Source: an uncultured Bacteroidales bacterium (GTDB taxonomy: Bacteria; Bacteroidota; Bacteroidia; Bacteroidales; UBA932). From it: DNA of 64,000 nucleotides. The translations under genes and the position numbers were made by a program. Location: the NCBI GenBank assembly GCA_905234795.1, contig CAJOIQ010000013.1:1-64000 (forward strand). The letters are read 5' to 3'. Positions 26,581 through 37,531 of this stretch are shown here, piece after piece; the stretch's first letter is position 1; every line of letters starts with the position of its first letter. Under the pieces are notes generated by a model. It saw only the letters and a program-made list of their open reading frames with translations, was not told the origin of the DNA and did no database searches.

Positions 26581-26955
26581 ATGAAACCCATCAGCACCCC
26601 CAAGGCACCGGCCGCCATCGGCCCGTACAGCCAGGCCATTGACAGTGGCGCAGGCTTCGTTTTCCTTTCCGGTCAGCTTCCCATCGACCCCGCTACCGGC
26701 GCTTTTCCCGAAGGCGGCGTAAAAGAGCAGACACGCCAGTCCATCCTCAATGCACAGGCCATTCTGCAGGAAGCCGGCCTGGACCTTTCCCACGTGGTAA
26801 AGACTACGGTCTTCCTGGCCGATATGGCCGATTTCGCAGCCATGAATGAGGTCTATGCCCAGTTCTTCACCCCGCCCTTCCCGGCCCGCAGCGCCGTGGC
26901 CGTCAAAACCCTTCCCAAGGGAGCCCTGGTAGAAATTGAGTGCATCGCAAAATGA
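26581..26955 (+). CDS. RidA family reactive intermediate deaminase
   Basis: A 124-residue RidA/YER057c protein that hydrolyses reactive enamines and imines released by PLP enzymes. Signature segments are KAPAAIGPYSQAI (residues 8-20), FLSGQLPIDPATG, and the ligand Arg in the stretch PARSAVAVKTLPKGALVEIECIA near the end. Length and motifs are normal. Its stop overlaps the start of the next gene (ATGA). Confidence 0.93.
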   Translation: MKPISTPKAPAAIGPYSQAIDSGAGFVFLSGQLPIDPATGAFPEGGVKEQTRQSILNAQAILQEAGLDLSHVVKTTVFLADMADFAAMNEVYAQFFTPPFPARSAVAVKTLPKGALVEIECIAK

Positions 26956-27569
26956 AAAAAGCCGTAAACAGGTTGGTGAAGCTCATCGACCAGATGAGAA
27001 AAAACGTAGCCGAGGAGAATTACCCGGTATGGAAAAACATCCCTCTGGCCCGGGAGTATCGGGATATTTTGCAGAGCATCCCTCCCGTAAAAGGAGAAGA
27101 CATTGATGCCACCGGCATAGTGGTATGCTGCGACAGTATCTTTAAGGAAGACCTGCTGGACCGGCGGGAAACGCCCCGTCTGTGCCTGGATTTCCTCAAA
27201 ATCCGCAAAGCGGCCTATGCAGCCCGTACGCCCGAAGACGAGGAGTTCCATCCCGATTGTTTCCTGGATCCCGGGGAGGCCGATGAAATCCAGCAGAAAC
27301 TGGAAAGCTACATAGACCCCTCCATTTCCATGGAAGAGTGGGTAAAGACCACCGGTGCCCATCTCAAATTCGATCCCGTAGAGCGTACCGAACGCTGGGA
27401 AGAGATCATCTACGACGTAGAGAAGGAATGTGACAAACGGCTGAAGAGAGAACCCCGCGGCATGGGATTCTGCTTCTCCTATTGGTCTGTGAAAAGAGCC
27501 GTACTGGCAGGGTATGGCATAGACTGGAACAGTCCTTCGGCCATGAATCCGCGGGTGATGTTCGACTAA
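26952..27569 (+). CDS. Conserved hypothetical protein
   Basis: I do not recognise this 205-residue soluble protein. It starts MKKAVNRLVKLIDQMRKNVAEE, overlapping the RidA stop. It is rich in charged residues and has a middle region with CCDSIFKEDLL and a C-terminal GFCFSYWSVKRAVLAGYGIDWNSPS segment. No signal peptide or membrane helix is seen. The last residues (NPRVMFD) and the sequence style suggest a Bacteroidales family of unknown function, possibly cytoplasmic and helical. Its stop codon overlaps the stop of the convergent wbqC-like gene. Confidence 0.75.
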   Translation: MKKAVNRLVKLIDQMRKNVAEENYPVWKNIPLAREYRDILQSIPPVKGEDIDATGIVVCCDSIFKEDLLDRRETPRLCLDFLKIRKAAYAARTPEDEEFHPDCFLDPGEADEIQQKLESYIDPSISMEEWVKTTGAHLKFDPVERTERWEEIIYDVEKECDKRLKREPRGMGFCFSYWSVKRAVLAGYGIDWNSPSAMNPRVMFD

Positions 27570-28210
27570 ACCCTTTTCACCCAGGCCAGGCTGTCGGGGC
27601 CTTCGTTGAACAGGAGGTCCAGGGCGCTGAGCCGGGGAGTGAAGCCGCCCATGCGGTCCCGGAACACCTGGTAGTAGGGGCGTTCCAGCTCCATGGAGGC
27701 CAGGACGGAGTCCGTCCGTTTGGGGTGAATCACATACCGGAAGTCATCGGCGGCATCGGCGGGTGCGGTGAACTCCCGCGTGGGTTCCATTGTGCACGCG
27801 ATACCTATATTATTAAGGAGGAAGCGGATGGTGCTCAGGTTCAAGTCCCACAGGGTTTCCGGTTGGGCATCCAGCACGGCAAAGAGCCCGTCCCTGTAAT
27901 ACTCGTAGTACGCGGCAGTCTCATACGCGGTATCCAGCGCCCGCTGGGTACGCACCACCCACGGTGTGGAGTAGTCCACCAGCACCCGGGTAATGGTCAT
28001 ATCGGTCCCATGCACCACCGGTACCTGCAGCATCTGCACGCCGTCTCCGGCCAGGATGTAACAGCGGTTGCGGTAGGTCTGTTTCTGGTAGGATTCGCAG
28101 GCTTCCAGCTGCACACAAGAAGGCAAAACCCTGTCGGGGGACAGGGTCATATCTCTTGCTGCCAGGGCAAACCAGGCCACCGGCGGGAAGTATGCCGAGG
28201 AGAGGAGCAC
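27566..28210 (-). CDS. WbqC family protein
   Basis: WbqC-like proteins occur in surface-polysaccharide and lipid A gene groups; their reaction is not established. The 214-residue sequence opens LLSSAYFPPVAWFALAARD, the family signature, and has QTYRNRCYILAGDGVQMLQVPV and the closing DLLFNEGPDS. The start is GTG (28208-28210), whose last base is shared with the lpxA stop codon, so translation is coupled to lpxA. It is the last gene of the gpmI-lpxD-lpxC-lpxA-wbqC run. Confidence 0.87.
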   Translation of the reverse strand: MLLSSAYFPPVAWFALAARDMTLSPDRVLPSCVQLEACESYQKQTYRNRCYILAGDGVQMLQVPVVHGTDMTITRVLVDYSTPWVVRTQRALDTAYETAAYYEYYRDGLFAVLDAQPETLWDLNLSTIRFLLNNIGIACTMEPTREFTAPADAADDFRYVIHPKRTDSVLASMELERPYYQVFRDRMGGFTPRLSALDLLFNEGPDSLAWVKRV

Positions 28211-29010
28211 TATCGGCGCGCCACGCGGGGTTTGGAAACGATGCCCCGTTTGGAGGCGCGGATGAAGCTCACGATGTTGTCCCGTATTTCACTGGCGGGA
28301 TAATTGGCCTCGATGAAATCCAGGGCCTGGGAAATGTTCATGCCCTTGAAGTAAAGGGTATCGTAGATATCCTTGATGAGGTTCACGTCTTCCTCGGAGA
28401 AGCCCCTGCGCAGGAGTCCTACACGGTTCACGCCCTCGAACACCACCGGGTCACGTCCTACCAGCACATAGGGAGGAACGTCTTTCACCAGCTTGGAATT
28501 GGCGGCGATGAAGGCGTGCATGCCCACTTTGGTAAACTGATGGGCCATGCTCTTGCCTCCCACGGTTACCCAGTCGGCCAGGTCCGTTTCTCCGGCCAGG
28601 CCCGAGTAGCTCACCACAATGCAGTGGTTGCCCACGGTGCAGTCGTGGGCGATGTGGGCGTAGCTCATGATGAGGACGTCGCTTCCCACCTTGGTCACCA
28701 TGCGGCCGCTGGCGGCGGTGCCGCGGTTGATTGTGGCGCATTCCCGGATGTTCACCCGGTCTCCAATCTCTACCCGGGATTCTTCTCCGTCATATTTGAG
28801 GTCCTGGGGGATGGCTCCCACTACGGCTCCGGGGAAGACGGTGCAGTCTTTGCCCATCTTCACGTTGCGCAGAACGGTGGCTCCGTTCATGATATGGCAG
28901 CCGTCGCCAATCTCTACGTCGGCGTCGATGAAGGCGAAGGGCCCTACTTCTACGTTGTCTCCCAATTTGGCCTGGGGACTTACAACTGCCAGAGGATGAA
29001 TGATGTTCAT
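28210..29010 (-). CDS. lpxA: UDP-N-acetylglucosamine acyltransferase
   Basis: LpxA transfers the first 3-hydroxyacyl chain from ACP to UDP-GlcNAc, opening lipid A synthesis. The 266-residue sequence is a left-handed beta-helix with hexapeptide repeats, starting MNIIHPLAVVSPQAKLGDNVEVGPFAFI. The catalytic His is probably in the MSYAHIAHDCTVG region (about residues 118-130). The C-terminal helical domain (LLRRGFSEEDVNLIKDIY) is present. It follows lpxC by 9 nt. Confidence 0.96.
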   Translation of the reverse strand: MNIIHPLAVVSPQAKLGDNVEVGPFAFIDADVEIGDGCHIMNGATVLRNVKMGKDCTVFPGAVVGAIPQDLKYDGEESRVEIGDRVNIRECATINRGTAASGRMVTKVGSDVLIMSYAHIAHDCTVGNHCIVVSYSGLAGETDLADWVTVGGKSMAHQFTKVGMHAFIAANSKLVKDVPPYVLVGRDPVVFEGVNRVGLLRRGFSEEDVNLIKDIYDTLYFKGMNISQALDFIEANYPASEIRDNIVSFIRASKRGIVSKPRVARR

Positions 29011-29019
29011 ATCGTTTGT

Positions 29020-29928
29020 TTATTTAAGCAAGGCCCTGAGGGCTTTTGCTGCTTGCGTATTGATGGTGTGCCCGGGCTTGTAGGCCGTGATGCGGGCGTT
29101 GAGGTAACCGCCGGCGAGGCGCATGTCTCCCAGCAGGTCCAGCAGCTTGTGCCGGCCGCATTCGTCGGGGAAGTGCAGCTCCAGGGAATCCAGATATCCG
29201 TTGCGGACTCCCAGGCCGGGGTGATTCATGTGCCGGCCGAAGTTGGCCAGTTGTTCGGGGGTGACAGGATGCTCCACCACCACGATGGCGCTCTCTACGT
29301 CTCCTCCCTTGATGAGACCTTTTTCCAGCAGGGGTTCAATCTCGTGCAGGAAGCAGAAGGTGCGGCAGGGGCCGATCTCCCGCGCATAGTCCGTTTCCTC
29401 GTCCCAGTGTGCCGTCTGAACGCCCAATACCTGGGAATTGAAGTCTACGGTGATGTCGGCCGACGGATGGTCGGCAGGCTCGATGCGCACCCGGGAGCCG
29501 GTGCGGTTGTCCAGGAGTTCCACGCCCTCGGGAAGGTCGATGTACCGGCGGGGCACTCCCTGGTCCTCCAGGCCCACGGCCAGGAAAGCTTCGATGTACA
29601 GCCTGGCACTGCCGTCCAGGATGGGAACTTCCAGGTTGTCCAGTTCAATGACCGCATTGTCCACTCCCATCCCGGTGAGCACGCTCATGATGTGCTCGAT
29701 GGTAACGGCCTGGGCCTCCCCGCAGGCGATGGTGGTGCTACGGGCCGTGCTGGTTACATTTTCGGCCAAGGCGGGAATGACGGGCGCTCCCTCGAGGTCT
29801 GTCCTGCGGAAAAGGATGCCGGTATCGGCAGCCGCGGGCAGCACCTTCATGTGGGAATAGGTGCCCGTGTGCAGCCCCTTCCCTTCGAAGGAGCAACAGG
29901 CCTTGAGTGCATGCTGGTTGATGGACAT
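29020..29928 (-). CDS. lpxC: UDP-3-O-acyl-N-acetylglucosamine deacetylase, without FabZ domain
   Basis: LpxC is the zinc deacetylase that commits UDP-acyl-GlcNAc to lipid A. The zinc and catalytic residues are visible in TIEHIMSVLTGMGVDN (about residues 76-91) and GRHKLLDLLGD (near residue 260), with a further His at GRHMNHPG. The length of 302 residues matches single-domain LpxC. In most Bacteroidetes LpxC is fused to FabZ (3-hydroxyacyl-ACP dehydratase) and is about 460 residues. Here the stop is followed at once by lpxA, so the fusion is absent. The start overlaps the lpxD stop (TAATG). Confidence 0.95.
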   Translation of the reverse strand: MSINQHALKACCSFEGKGLHTGTYSHMKVLPAAADTGILFRRTDLEGAPVIPALAENVTSTARSTTIACGEAQAVTIEHIMSVLTGMGVDNAVIELDNLEVPILDGSARLYIEAFLAVGLEDQGVPRRYIDLPEGVELLDNRTGSRVRIEPADHPSADITVDFNSQVLGVQTAHWDEETDYAREIGPCRTFCFLHEIEPLLEKGLIKGGDVESAIVVVEHPVTPEQLANFGRHMNHPGLGVRNGYLDSLELHFPDECGRHKLLDLLGDMRLAGGYLNARITAYKPGHTINTQAAKALRALLK

Positions 29929-30923
29929 TATTCTTCGGCGGCCCGTTTGAACAGGGCGTAGGCTTTCATGTACAGTTTGGCGTCAATCACAGGGGAACCC
30001 AGCAGCGTCTGGCCTTCCTTGCGGATGTGGCCGATGACGCCGCCCTGGGCCAGGACGGTGGTGTGGTCGGCAATCTTGAGGTGCCCGGCAACGCCCACCT
30101 GGCCTGCCAGGATGCAGTATTTGCCCACCTGCGTGGAACCGGCGATACCGCATTGGGCGGCCATCACGGTGTGGTCTCCGATGACTACGTTGTGCGCAAT
30201 CTGGCACAGATTGTCAATACGGACACCGTTGCCGATGACGGTGGATTCCATCTGGGCGCGGTCCACGGTGGTATTGGTGCCAATCTCTACGTCGTCTCCG
30301 ATGATGACATTCCCCAGGTGCTCGATCTTTTCCCAGCTGCCGTCGGGGCGCGGTGCGTTGCCGAAGCCGTCGGAACCGATGACGCAACCGGCATGCAGGA
30401 TGACGTTGTTGCCGATCACCATGCCCGGATAGATTTTTACGCCGGGATAGATGATGCAGTTTTTGCCGATGGTGCAGTTGTCGCCAATGTAGACGTGCTC
30501 GTAGATGATGGTGTTGTCTCCCACCGTGGTGTGATGGCCCACGAAGGAGAAGGCGCCCACATAGACGCGCTTGCCGAAGTGGGTGTTCAGGAACCAGCGG
30601 GCCCTCAGGCTGCGGTGCCGGCGTGCTTTCTTCTGTTTGTCGGCCACATATTTGAGGAGCTCGGCAATGGAAGAGTAGGCGTTGTCGACCCGCACCATGG
30701 TGGCCTTTACGGGCTGTTTGGGCTCAAAGGTCTTGTCCACGATGAGGATGGAGGACTCGCTGCTGTATACGAATTCCTCGTACTTGGGATTGGCAAAGAA
30801 GCTCAGGGAACCGGGTTTGCCGTGTTCAATCTTGGCAAACTTGGTGGCCTTGGCGTTCTCGTCACCCTCTACGATGCCGCCCAGTAACTGGGCTAAAAAC
30901 TTGGCTGTAAGTTCCATTGTCAT
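29928..30923 (-). CDS. lpxD: UDP-3-O-(3-hydroxyacyl)glucosamine N-acyltransferase
   Basis: LpxD adds the second acyl chain to the glucosamine nitrogen. The N-terminal uridine-binding domain ([16 protein letters not shown], about residues 38-53) is followed by a left-handed beta-helix with the active-site region [19 protein letters not shown] (about residue 245) and a short C-terminal helix. The start may be the ATG at 30921-30923 (MTMELTAKF) or 30915-30917. The former ATG is inside a dispersed palindromic repeat, so the second may be the ancestral one. It lies 22 nt after gpmI. Confidence 0.93.
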   Translation of the reverse strand: MTMELTAKFLAQLLGGIVEGDENAKATKFAKIEHGKPGSLSFFANPKYEEFVYSSESSILIVDKTFEPKQPVKATMVRVDNAYSSIAELLKYVADKQKKARRHRSLRARWFLNTHFGKRVYVGAFSFVGHHTTVGDNTIIYEHVYIGDNCTIGKNCIIYPGVKIYPGMVIGNNVILHAGCVIGSDGFGNAPRPDGSWEKIEHLGNVIIGDDVEIGTNTTVDRAQMESTVIGNGVRIDNLCQIAHNVVIGDHTVMAAQCGIAGSTQVGKYCILAGQVGVAGHLKIADHTTVLAQGGVIGHIRKEGQTLLGSPVIDAKLYMKAYALFKRAAEE

Positions 30924-30946
30924 TTCGAGCTTGTCGAGAAATCTCT
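30917..30946. repeat. Dispersed palindromic repeat (TTGTCATTTCGAGC type)
   Basis: TTGTCATTTCGAGC with its partner GTCGAGAAATCTC forms an imperfect hairpin. This short sequence type is found scattered through many bacterial genomes, and a second copy lies at 39320-39348. Here it fills the 22-nt gpmI-lpxD gap, supplies one possible lpxD start codon and touches the gpmI stop codon. Confidence 0.6.
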
Positions 30947-32463
30947 TAGATTAGCGGTTCGGCGGTCATGGCAGCGGGCTGCGGGATGCCCATGAGTTTG
31001 AGGATGGTGGGTGCCACGTTGCACAGGGCGCCGTCCTTGACGGTCTTCACCTCGGGGGCGTTGATCACCACAAACTGGACGGTGTTCAGGGAGTGGGCCG
31101 TGTTGGGCGTGCCGTCTCCGTTCACCGCGAAGTCGGCGTTGCCGTGGTCGGCGGTGAGCAGCACCACATAGTCCTGGGCGATGGCTTCATCCACCACGTT
31201 CTTCACCAGACGGTCGATGCAGGTGACGGCCTGGGTGATGGAAGTGTACACGCCGGTGTGACCCACCATGTCTCCGTTGGCAAAGTTGAGGATGATCATG
31301 TCCTGCTTGCCGGTGCGGATTTCGGCAATGAGTTTTTCGGCCACCTCGGGGGCGCTCATCTGCGGCAGGATGTCGTAGGTGGGCACCTTGGGGCTGTTCA
31401 CCAGGATGCGGTCCTCGTTCTCGAACACGGTCTCTCGGCCGCCGTTGAAGAAAAAGGTCACATGGGCGTATTTCTCGGTCTCGGCAATGCGAAGCTGATG
31501 TTTTCCGGCCTTGGAGACGGTCTCTCCCAGGGTGTCCTGCACCAGCTCTTTGTCAAAGAGGATGTGCACGTCGGTGAACGAGGCATCGTAGGGAGTGAGG
31601 CAGCAATAGTACAGCGGAAGGGTGTGCATGCCTTCTTCGGGCATATCCTTCTGGGTGAGGACGGAGGTGAGCTCACGGGCGCGGTCGTTGCGGAAATTGT
31701 AGAAGATGACGGCGTCGCCTTCCTCGATGGTGGCCACGGGCTTGCCGTTTTCGGTAACTACGATGGGCTTGATGAATTCGTCGGTCACATCGGCGTCGTA
31801 GCTGGCCTGGATGCCTTCCTGGGCGCTCTCGAATGCGGCGCCCTTGCCCTCGACCAGCAGGTCATAGGCTTCCTTCACACGGTTCCAGCGTTTGTCGCGG
31901 TCCATGGCATAGAAGCGGCCGCACACGGAAGCCACCTTGCCGGTGGTCTCGGCCATCTTTTCCTCCAGTTCCTTCACAAAGCCCAGTCCGCTGCGGGGGT
32001 CTGTGTCACGGCCGTCCATGAATGCGTGGACATACACTTTGTCCAGGCCCACTTCCTTGGCCACGCGCAGGAATTCGTACACATGGTCCAGGGAGCTGTG
32101 CACGCCGCCGTGGGAGGTAAGTCCCATCAGGTGCAGCTTTTTGCCGCTGGTTTTCACATAGTCATAGGCGGCCTTGATTTCCGGGTTCTCCAGCAGTTTG
32201 TGCTCCCGGCAGGCGATATTGATCTTCACCAGGTCCTGGTACACCACGCGGCCGGCACCCAGGTTCATGTGGCCCACCTCGCTGTTACCCATCTGGCCGT
32301 CGGGAAGACCCACGTATTCGCCGCATGCCTGCAGATGACCGTAAGGGTATTTTTCCCGGAGGGCGTCGATGTTAGGTGTGCCCTGGGTCCAGATGGCGTT
32401 GGAGTAGTCGTGGCGGCCTTCTCCCCAGCCGTCCAGAATCATAAGAAGGACTTTTCTGTTCAT
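30946..32463 (-). CDS. gpmI: 2,3-bisphosphoglycerate-independent phosphoglycerate mutase
   Basis: GpmI interconverts 3- and 2-phosphoglycerate in glycolysis. The 505-residue sequence has the alkaline-phosphatase-like metal site ([10 protein letters not shown] at the start; ADHGNAD near residue 440) and the Ser nucleophile in the [14 protein letters not shown] segment (about residues 58-71). HGGVHSS and AFMDGRDT mark the phosphate-binding domain. The length is normal. It is co-directional with lpxD, 22 nt apart, and separated from tilS upstream by about 60 nt. Confidence 0.97.
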   Translation of the reverse strand: MNRKVLLMILDGWGEGRHDYSNAIWTQGTPNIDALREKYPYGHLQACGEYVGLPDGQMGNSEVGHMNLGAGRVVYQDLVKINIACREHKLLENPEIKAAYDYVKTSGKKLHLMGLTSHGGVHSSLDHVYEFLRVAKEVGLDKVYVHAFMDGRDTDPRSGLGFVKELEEKMAETTGKVASVCGRFYAMDRDKRWNRVKEAYDLLVEGKGAAFESAQEGIQASYDADVTDEFIKPIVVTENGKPVATIEEGDAVIFYNFRNDRARELTSVLTQKDMPEEGMHTLPLYYCCLTPYDASFTDVHILFDKELVQDTLGETVSKAGKHQLRIAETEKYAHVTFFFNGGRETVFENEDRILVNSPKVPTYDILPQMSAPEVAEKLIAEIRTGKQDMIILNFANGDMVGHTGVYTSITQAVTCIDRLVKNVVDEAIAQDYVVLLTADHGNADFAVNGDGTPNTAHSLNTVQFVVINAPEVKTVKDGALCNVAPTILKLMGIPQPAAMTAEPLI

Positions 32464-32521
32464 ATATCTTGCGTTTTTATATCAAAAAAATCAGACTGCC
32501 TATACTAGGCAGCCTGCAAAT

Positions 32522-33610
32522 TTAATCATTTTTTACGGAAATCCGAAGGATTTGGCGGGTGGATTTTGTTACCCGGACGCTGTGGTCGATGCAATAGGGG
32601 ATGACGGCCAGTACGTGGTGGGGGTCTCGGGCCGATTTGAGCAGCGGCACAAAGGGCTTTTTATCGGCCGGCACGTGATGGTCCGTGAACCAGTCCTGCA
32701 TCTTCTTCTTTCCCGGCGCCCCCAGCGGCCTTATCCAGTCTCCCGTCTCCCACCGTCCTTCCACCACCTCTCCGGCCTTCTCCTTGTCCAGAATCAGCAC
32801 CCCCGCCGCCTGCTTCACCTCCTTTGTCCCATCCCATTCCTCTTCTGATATTTCCCATTCTGAGGTTGGAAACACCCCCTGGGGGGCGTGTCCAACCCCG
32901 GACACGGGCAGGGGGAGGGGCCCGCTGCCGCAGGCAGAGGGTTTGGATACCTCAGTCTCCTCCGGACTCAGTTCTTGAGCGAAGCGTTCCATATCCCGGT
33001 TCAGGGTCTGGACAAAGGAGGGGTTGATTTCCCGGAAGAGGGGGAAGACCTGGTTGCGGATCTTGTTGCGTTTGTAGTCGTTGAGGGCGTTGGTGCTGTC
33101 TTCTCGCCAGGTGAGGCCTTGCTCCTTGGCAAAGGCTTCAATCTCTTCCCGTGTCATGCCCAGCAGGGGCCGCAGCAGGGGAATGTCCCCGTACTCCGGG
33201 TCCGGGAGGAAGCCCGACGCCTTCATGCCGGTGATGCCCTTAAGACCCGTGCCGCGCAGCAGGTTCAGCATCAGCGTTTCGGCATTGTCGTTGGCATTGT
33301 GAGCAACAGCCACGGCTTGGTATCCGTGCTCCCTGCACAGTTCCCCGAACCAGCGGTAACGCAGGCGCCGGGCGGCCATCTCTATGGAGATGCCCTCGGC
33401 CTGTGCAAACGCCTGGGTGTCAAAGCGTTTTACGTGAAGTGGAATGCTGTATCGGGAGGCCCAGGAACGCACAAAGGCTTCGTCGACGTCACTTTCCTCC
33501 CCGCGCAGGGAGAAGTTGCAGTGGGCCATGGCGAAAGGCCCGCCTTCCAGACGGACCTTTTGGGCCAGGCACATGGAATCGATGCCTCCGCTGACTGCAA
33601 CCAGTAGCAT
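32522..33610 (-). CDS. tilS: tRNA(Ile)-lysidine synthase with repeat-derived insert
   Basis: TilS puts lysidine at the wobble position of the AUA-reading tRNA-Ile and is essential. The N-terminal PP-loop SGGIDSMCL, the HCNFSLRGEESD segment, the MAARRLRYRWF helix and AHNANDNAETLMLNLLRGTGLKG are all present. The C-terminal domain (ILDKEKAGEVVEGRWETGDW, then QDWFTDHHVP) is also recognisable. The middle is unusual: after MERFAQELSPEETEVSK the sequence PSACGSGPLPLPVSGVGH is encoded by a palindromic repeat at 32860-32955, and the usual middle domain of about 60-80 residues is missing. The total of 362 residues is short for the family. The start at 33608-33610 is close to the PP-loop. Confidence 0.85.
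   Translation of the reverse strand: MLLVAVSGGIDSMCLAQKVRLEGGPFAMAHCNFSLRGEESDVDEAFVRSWASRYSIPLHVKRFDTQAFAQAEGISIEMAARRLRYRWFGELCREHGYQAVAVAHNANDNAETLMLNLLRGTGLKGITGMKASGFLPDPEYGDIPLLRPLLGMTREEIEAFAKEQGLTWREDSTNALNDYKRNKIRNQVFPLFREINPSFVQTLNRDMERFAQELSPEETEVSKPSACGSGPLPLPVSGVGHAPQGVFPTSEWEISEEEWDGTKEVKQAAGVLILDKEKAGEVVEGRWETGDWIRPLGAPGKKKMQDWFTDHHVPADKKPFVPLLKSARDPHHVLAVIPYCIDHSVRVTKSTRQILRISVKND
32860..32955. repeat. Palindromic repeat inside tilS
   Basis: CTGAGGT (32860-32866) and ACCTCAG (32949-32955) bound a run of hairpins: GGTTGGA/TCCAACC around CCCCC/GGGGG (32864-32897), GTGTCC/GGACAC (32889-32905) and CTGCC/GGCAG. It shares the core GGGAGGGGCCC with the large hairpin at 54103-54214. 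It is read through in the tilS frame without a stop. Similar in kind to palindromic elements known to insert in frame in other bacterial genes. Confidence 0.65.
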
Positions 33611-33616
33611 CGGCCG

Positions 33617-34693
33617 TTAATTCTTCTTGGTGGCGATGGAATACGTGAATCCCAGCTCCAGGTACTCCTTGAACTGGATGCCTTTGGAGTCTACGGCGCC
33701 GCCCTTCTGGGAGGCTCTCACCAGTACCATGGGGTCATAAATCATATAGGTGCTCAGGTTGATGGCGAAGAAACGCGCCACTTTCCAGCTGATTTTATTA
33801 TCCCATGTGATACGGGGTTCCACCTTGGGGGTGAGGTAGTTGTAGAACAGGGTGGCCTGGGTGGTGTAGGAGAAAACCTCATTGATCACCCAGCCCATGT
33901 CCACCTTCAGGTTAAAACCCAGTTCCATGCGGGCGCTCTTGAACTGGTCATAGGCGCCCTCGGTGTAGGCCGATTTCCGGTCCGTGTAGCTGATGTCGTC
34001 CTTCAGGTCCATACCGTAAGTGTAGCGCAGTTCGGGAATGTCCACGAACACGGCACCGCCGGAAATGGGGGCTACGTTCAGCGAGAACCAGGGTTTAGGG
34101 GTCCACAGTACGCCCACACCCACATTGATGTAGGCGGGGGAGAAGAAGCCGGATTTCAGTTTGCGGGCATCCAGCCAGTTCTGCACGGAGGGTTCGATGA
34201 CGTTACCTTCGGCGTCCGTGGTGGTGGCCGGCGTCTTGTAGTCGTAGTTGTCGTTGAACTGGGTGCGGAAGTCGAAGCTGGCGGAATAGGCCAGGTTCCT
34301 CACGGGTGACTCATGGCCCCAGTTGGACTCCAAGAGGATACGGTCCTTGTTCTTTTGCAGGATGGGTTTGTCGGCCGAATACAGGAAACCGTAATCCATG
34401 GCCAGGTGGTTGGTGCCGGTGGTTTTGCCTTTGGCGTATTTGGCGCTGAAGTCGATGCTGCCGGCCAGGGACACGTTGTTGTATCCTCCGGCGGCCCACT
34501 GGCTCAGGAAGGTTTGGCCGAAGCTGATGTTGGTGACCAGCTTATTGTCCCAGTAGCGGGGTTTCTCCACTTTCTCGGGGACATCCTCGGCCGCGCTGAG
34601 GGCTGCGGCAGCCTCGGCCAGTGCGGTCTGGGTATTTTGGGCCGATGCCGCCACGGCGGCGGTAAGGGCCAGGATGGTGAAAAGTCGTTTCAT
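33617..34693 (-). CDS. DUF3078 outer-membrane-associated protein
   Basis: A 358-residue exported protein (signal MKRLFTILALTAAVAASAQ) of the Bacteroidetes family DUF3078. Its repeating amphipathic strands, for example ISFGQTFLSQWAAGGYNNVSL and the terminal LELGFTYSIATKKN, suggest a beta-barrel in the outer membrane. No enzymatic motif is seen. The ATG at 34691-34693 is used because the longer frame has no similarity and overlaps proS. It follows proS by 1 nt. Confidence 0.85.
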   Translation of the reverse strand: MKRLFTILALTAAVAASAQNTQTALAEAAAALSAAEDVPEKVEKPRYWDNKLVTNISFGQTFLSQWAAGGYNNVSLAGSIDFSAKYAKGKTTGTNHLAMDYGFLYSADKPILQKNKDRILLESNWGHESPVRNLAYSASFDFRTQFNDNYDYKTPATTTDAEGNVIEPSVQNWLDARKLKSGFFSPAYINVGVGVLWTPKPWFSLNVAPISGGAVFVDIPELRYTYGMDLKDDISYTDRKSAYTEGAYDQFKSARMELGFNLKVDMGWVINEVFSYTTQATLFYNYLTPKVEPRITWDNKISWKVARFFAINLSTYMIYDPMVLVRASQKGGAVDSKGIQFKEYLELGFTYSIATKKN

Positions 34694-34694
34694 A

Positions 34695-37519
<2,825 letters not shown>

Positions 37520-37531
37520 CAGGCAAAGACT

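Noticed and set aside
28156..29961. Open frame of 601 codons on the plus strand
   Set aside because: It is antisense to lpxA and lpxC and has no recognisable domain.
31093..32508. Open frame of 471 codons opposite gpmI
   Set aside because: gpmI is complete with all catalytic motifs; the opposite frame is a shadow.
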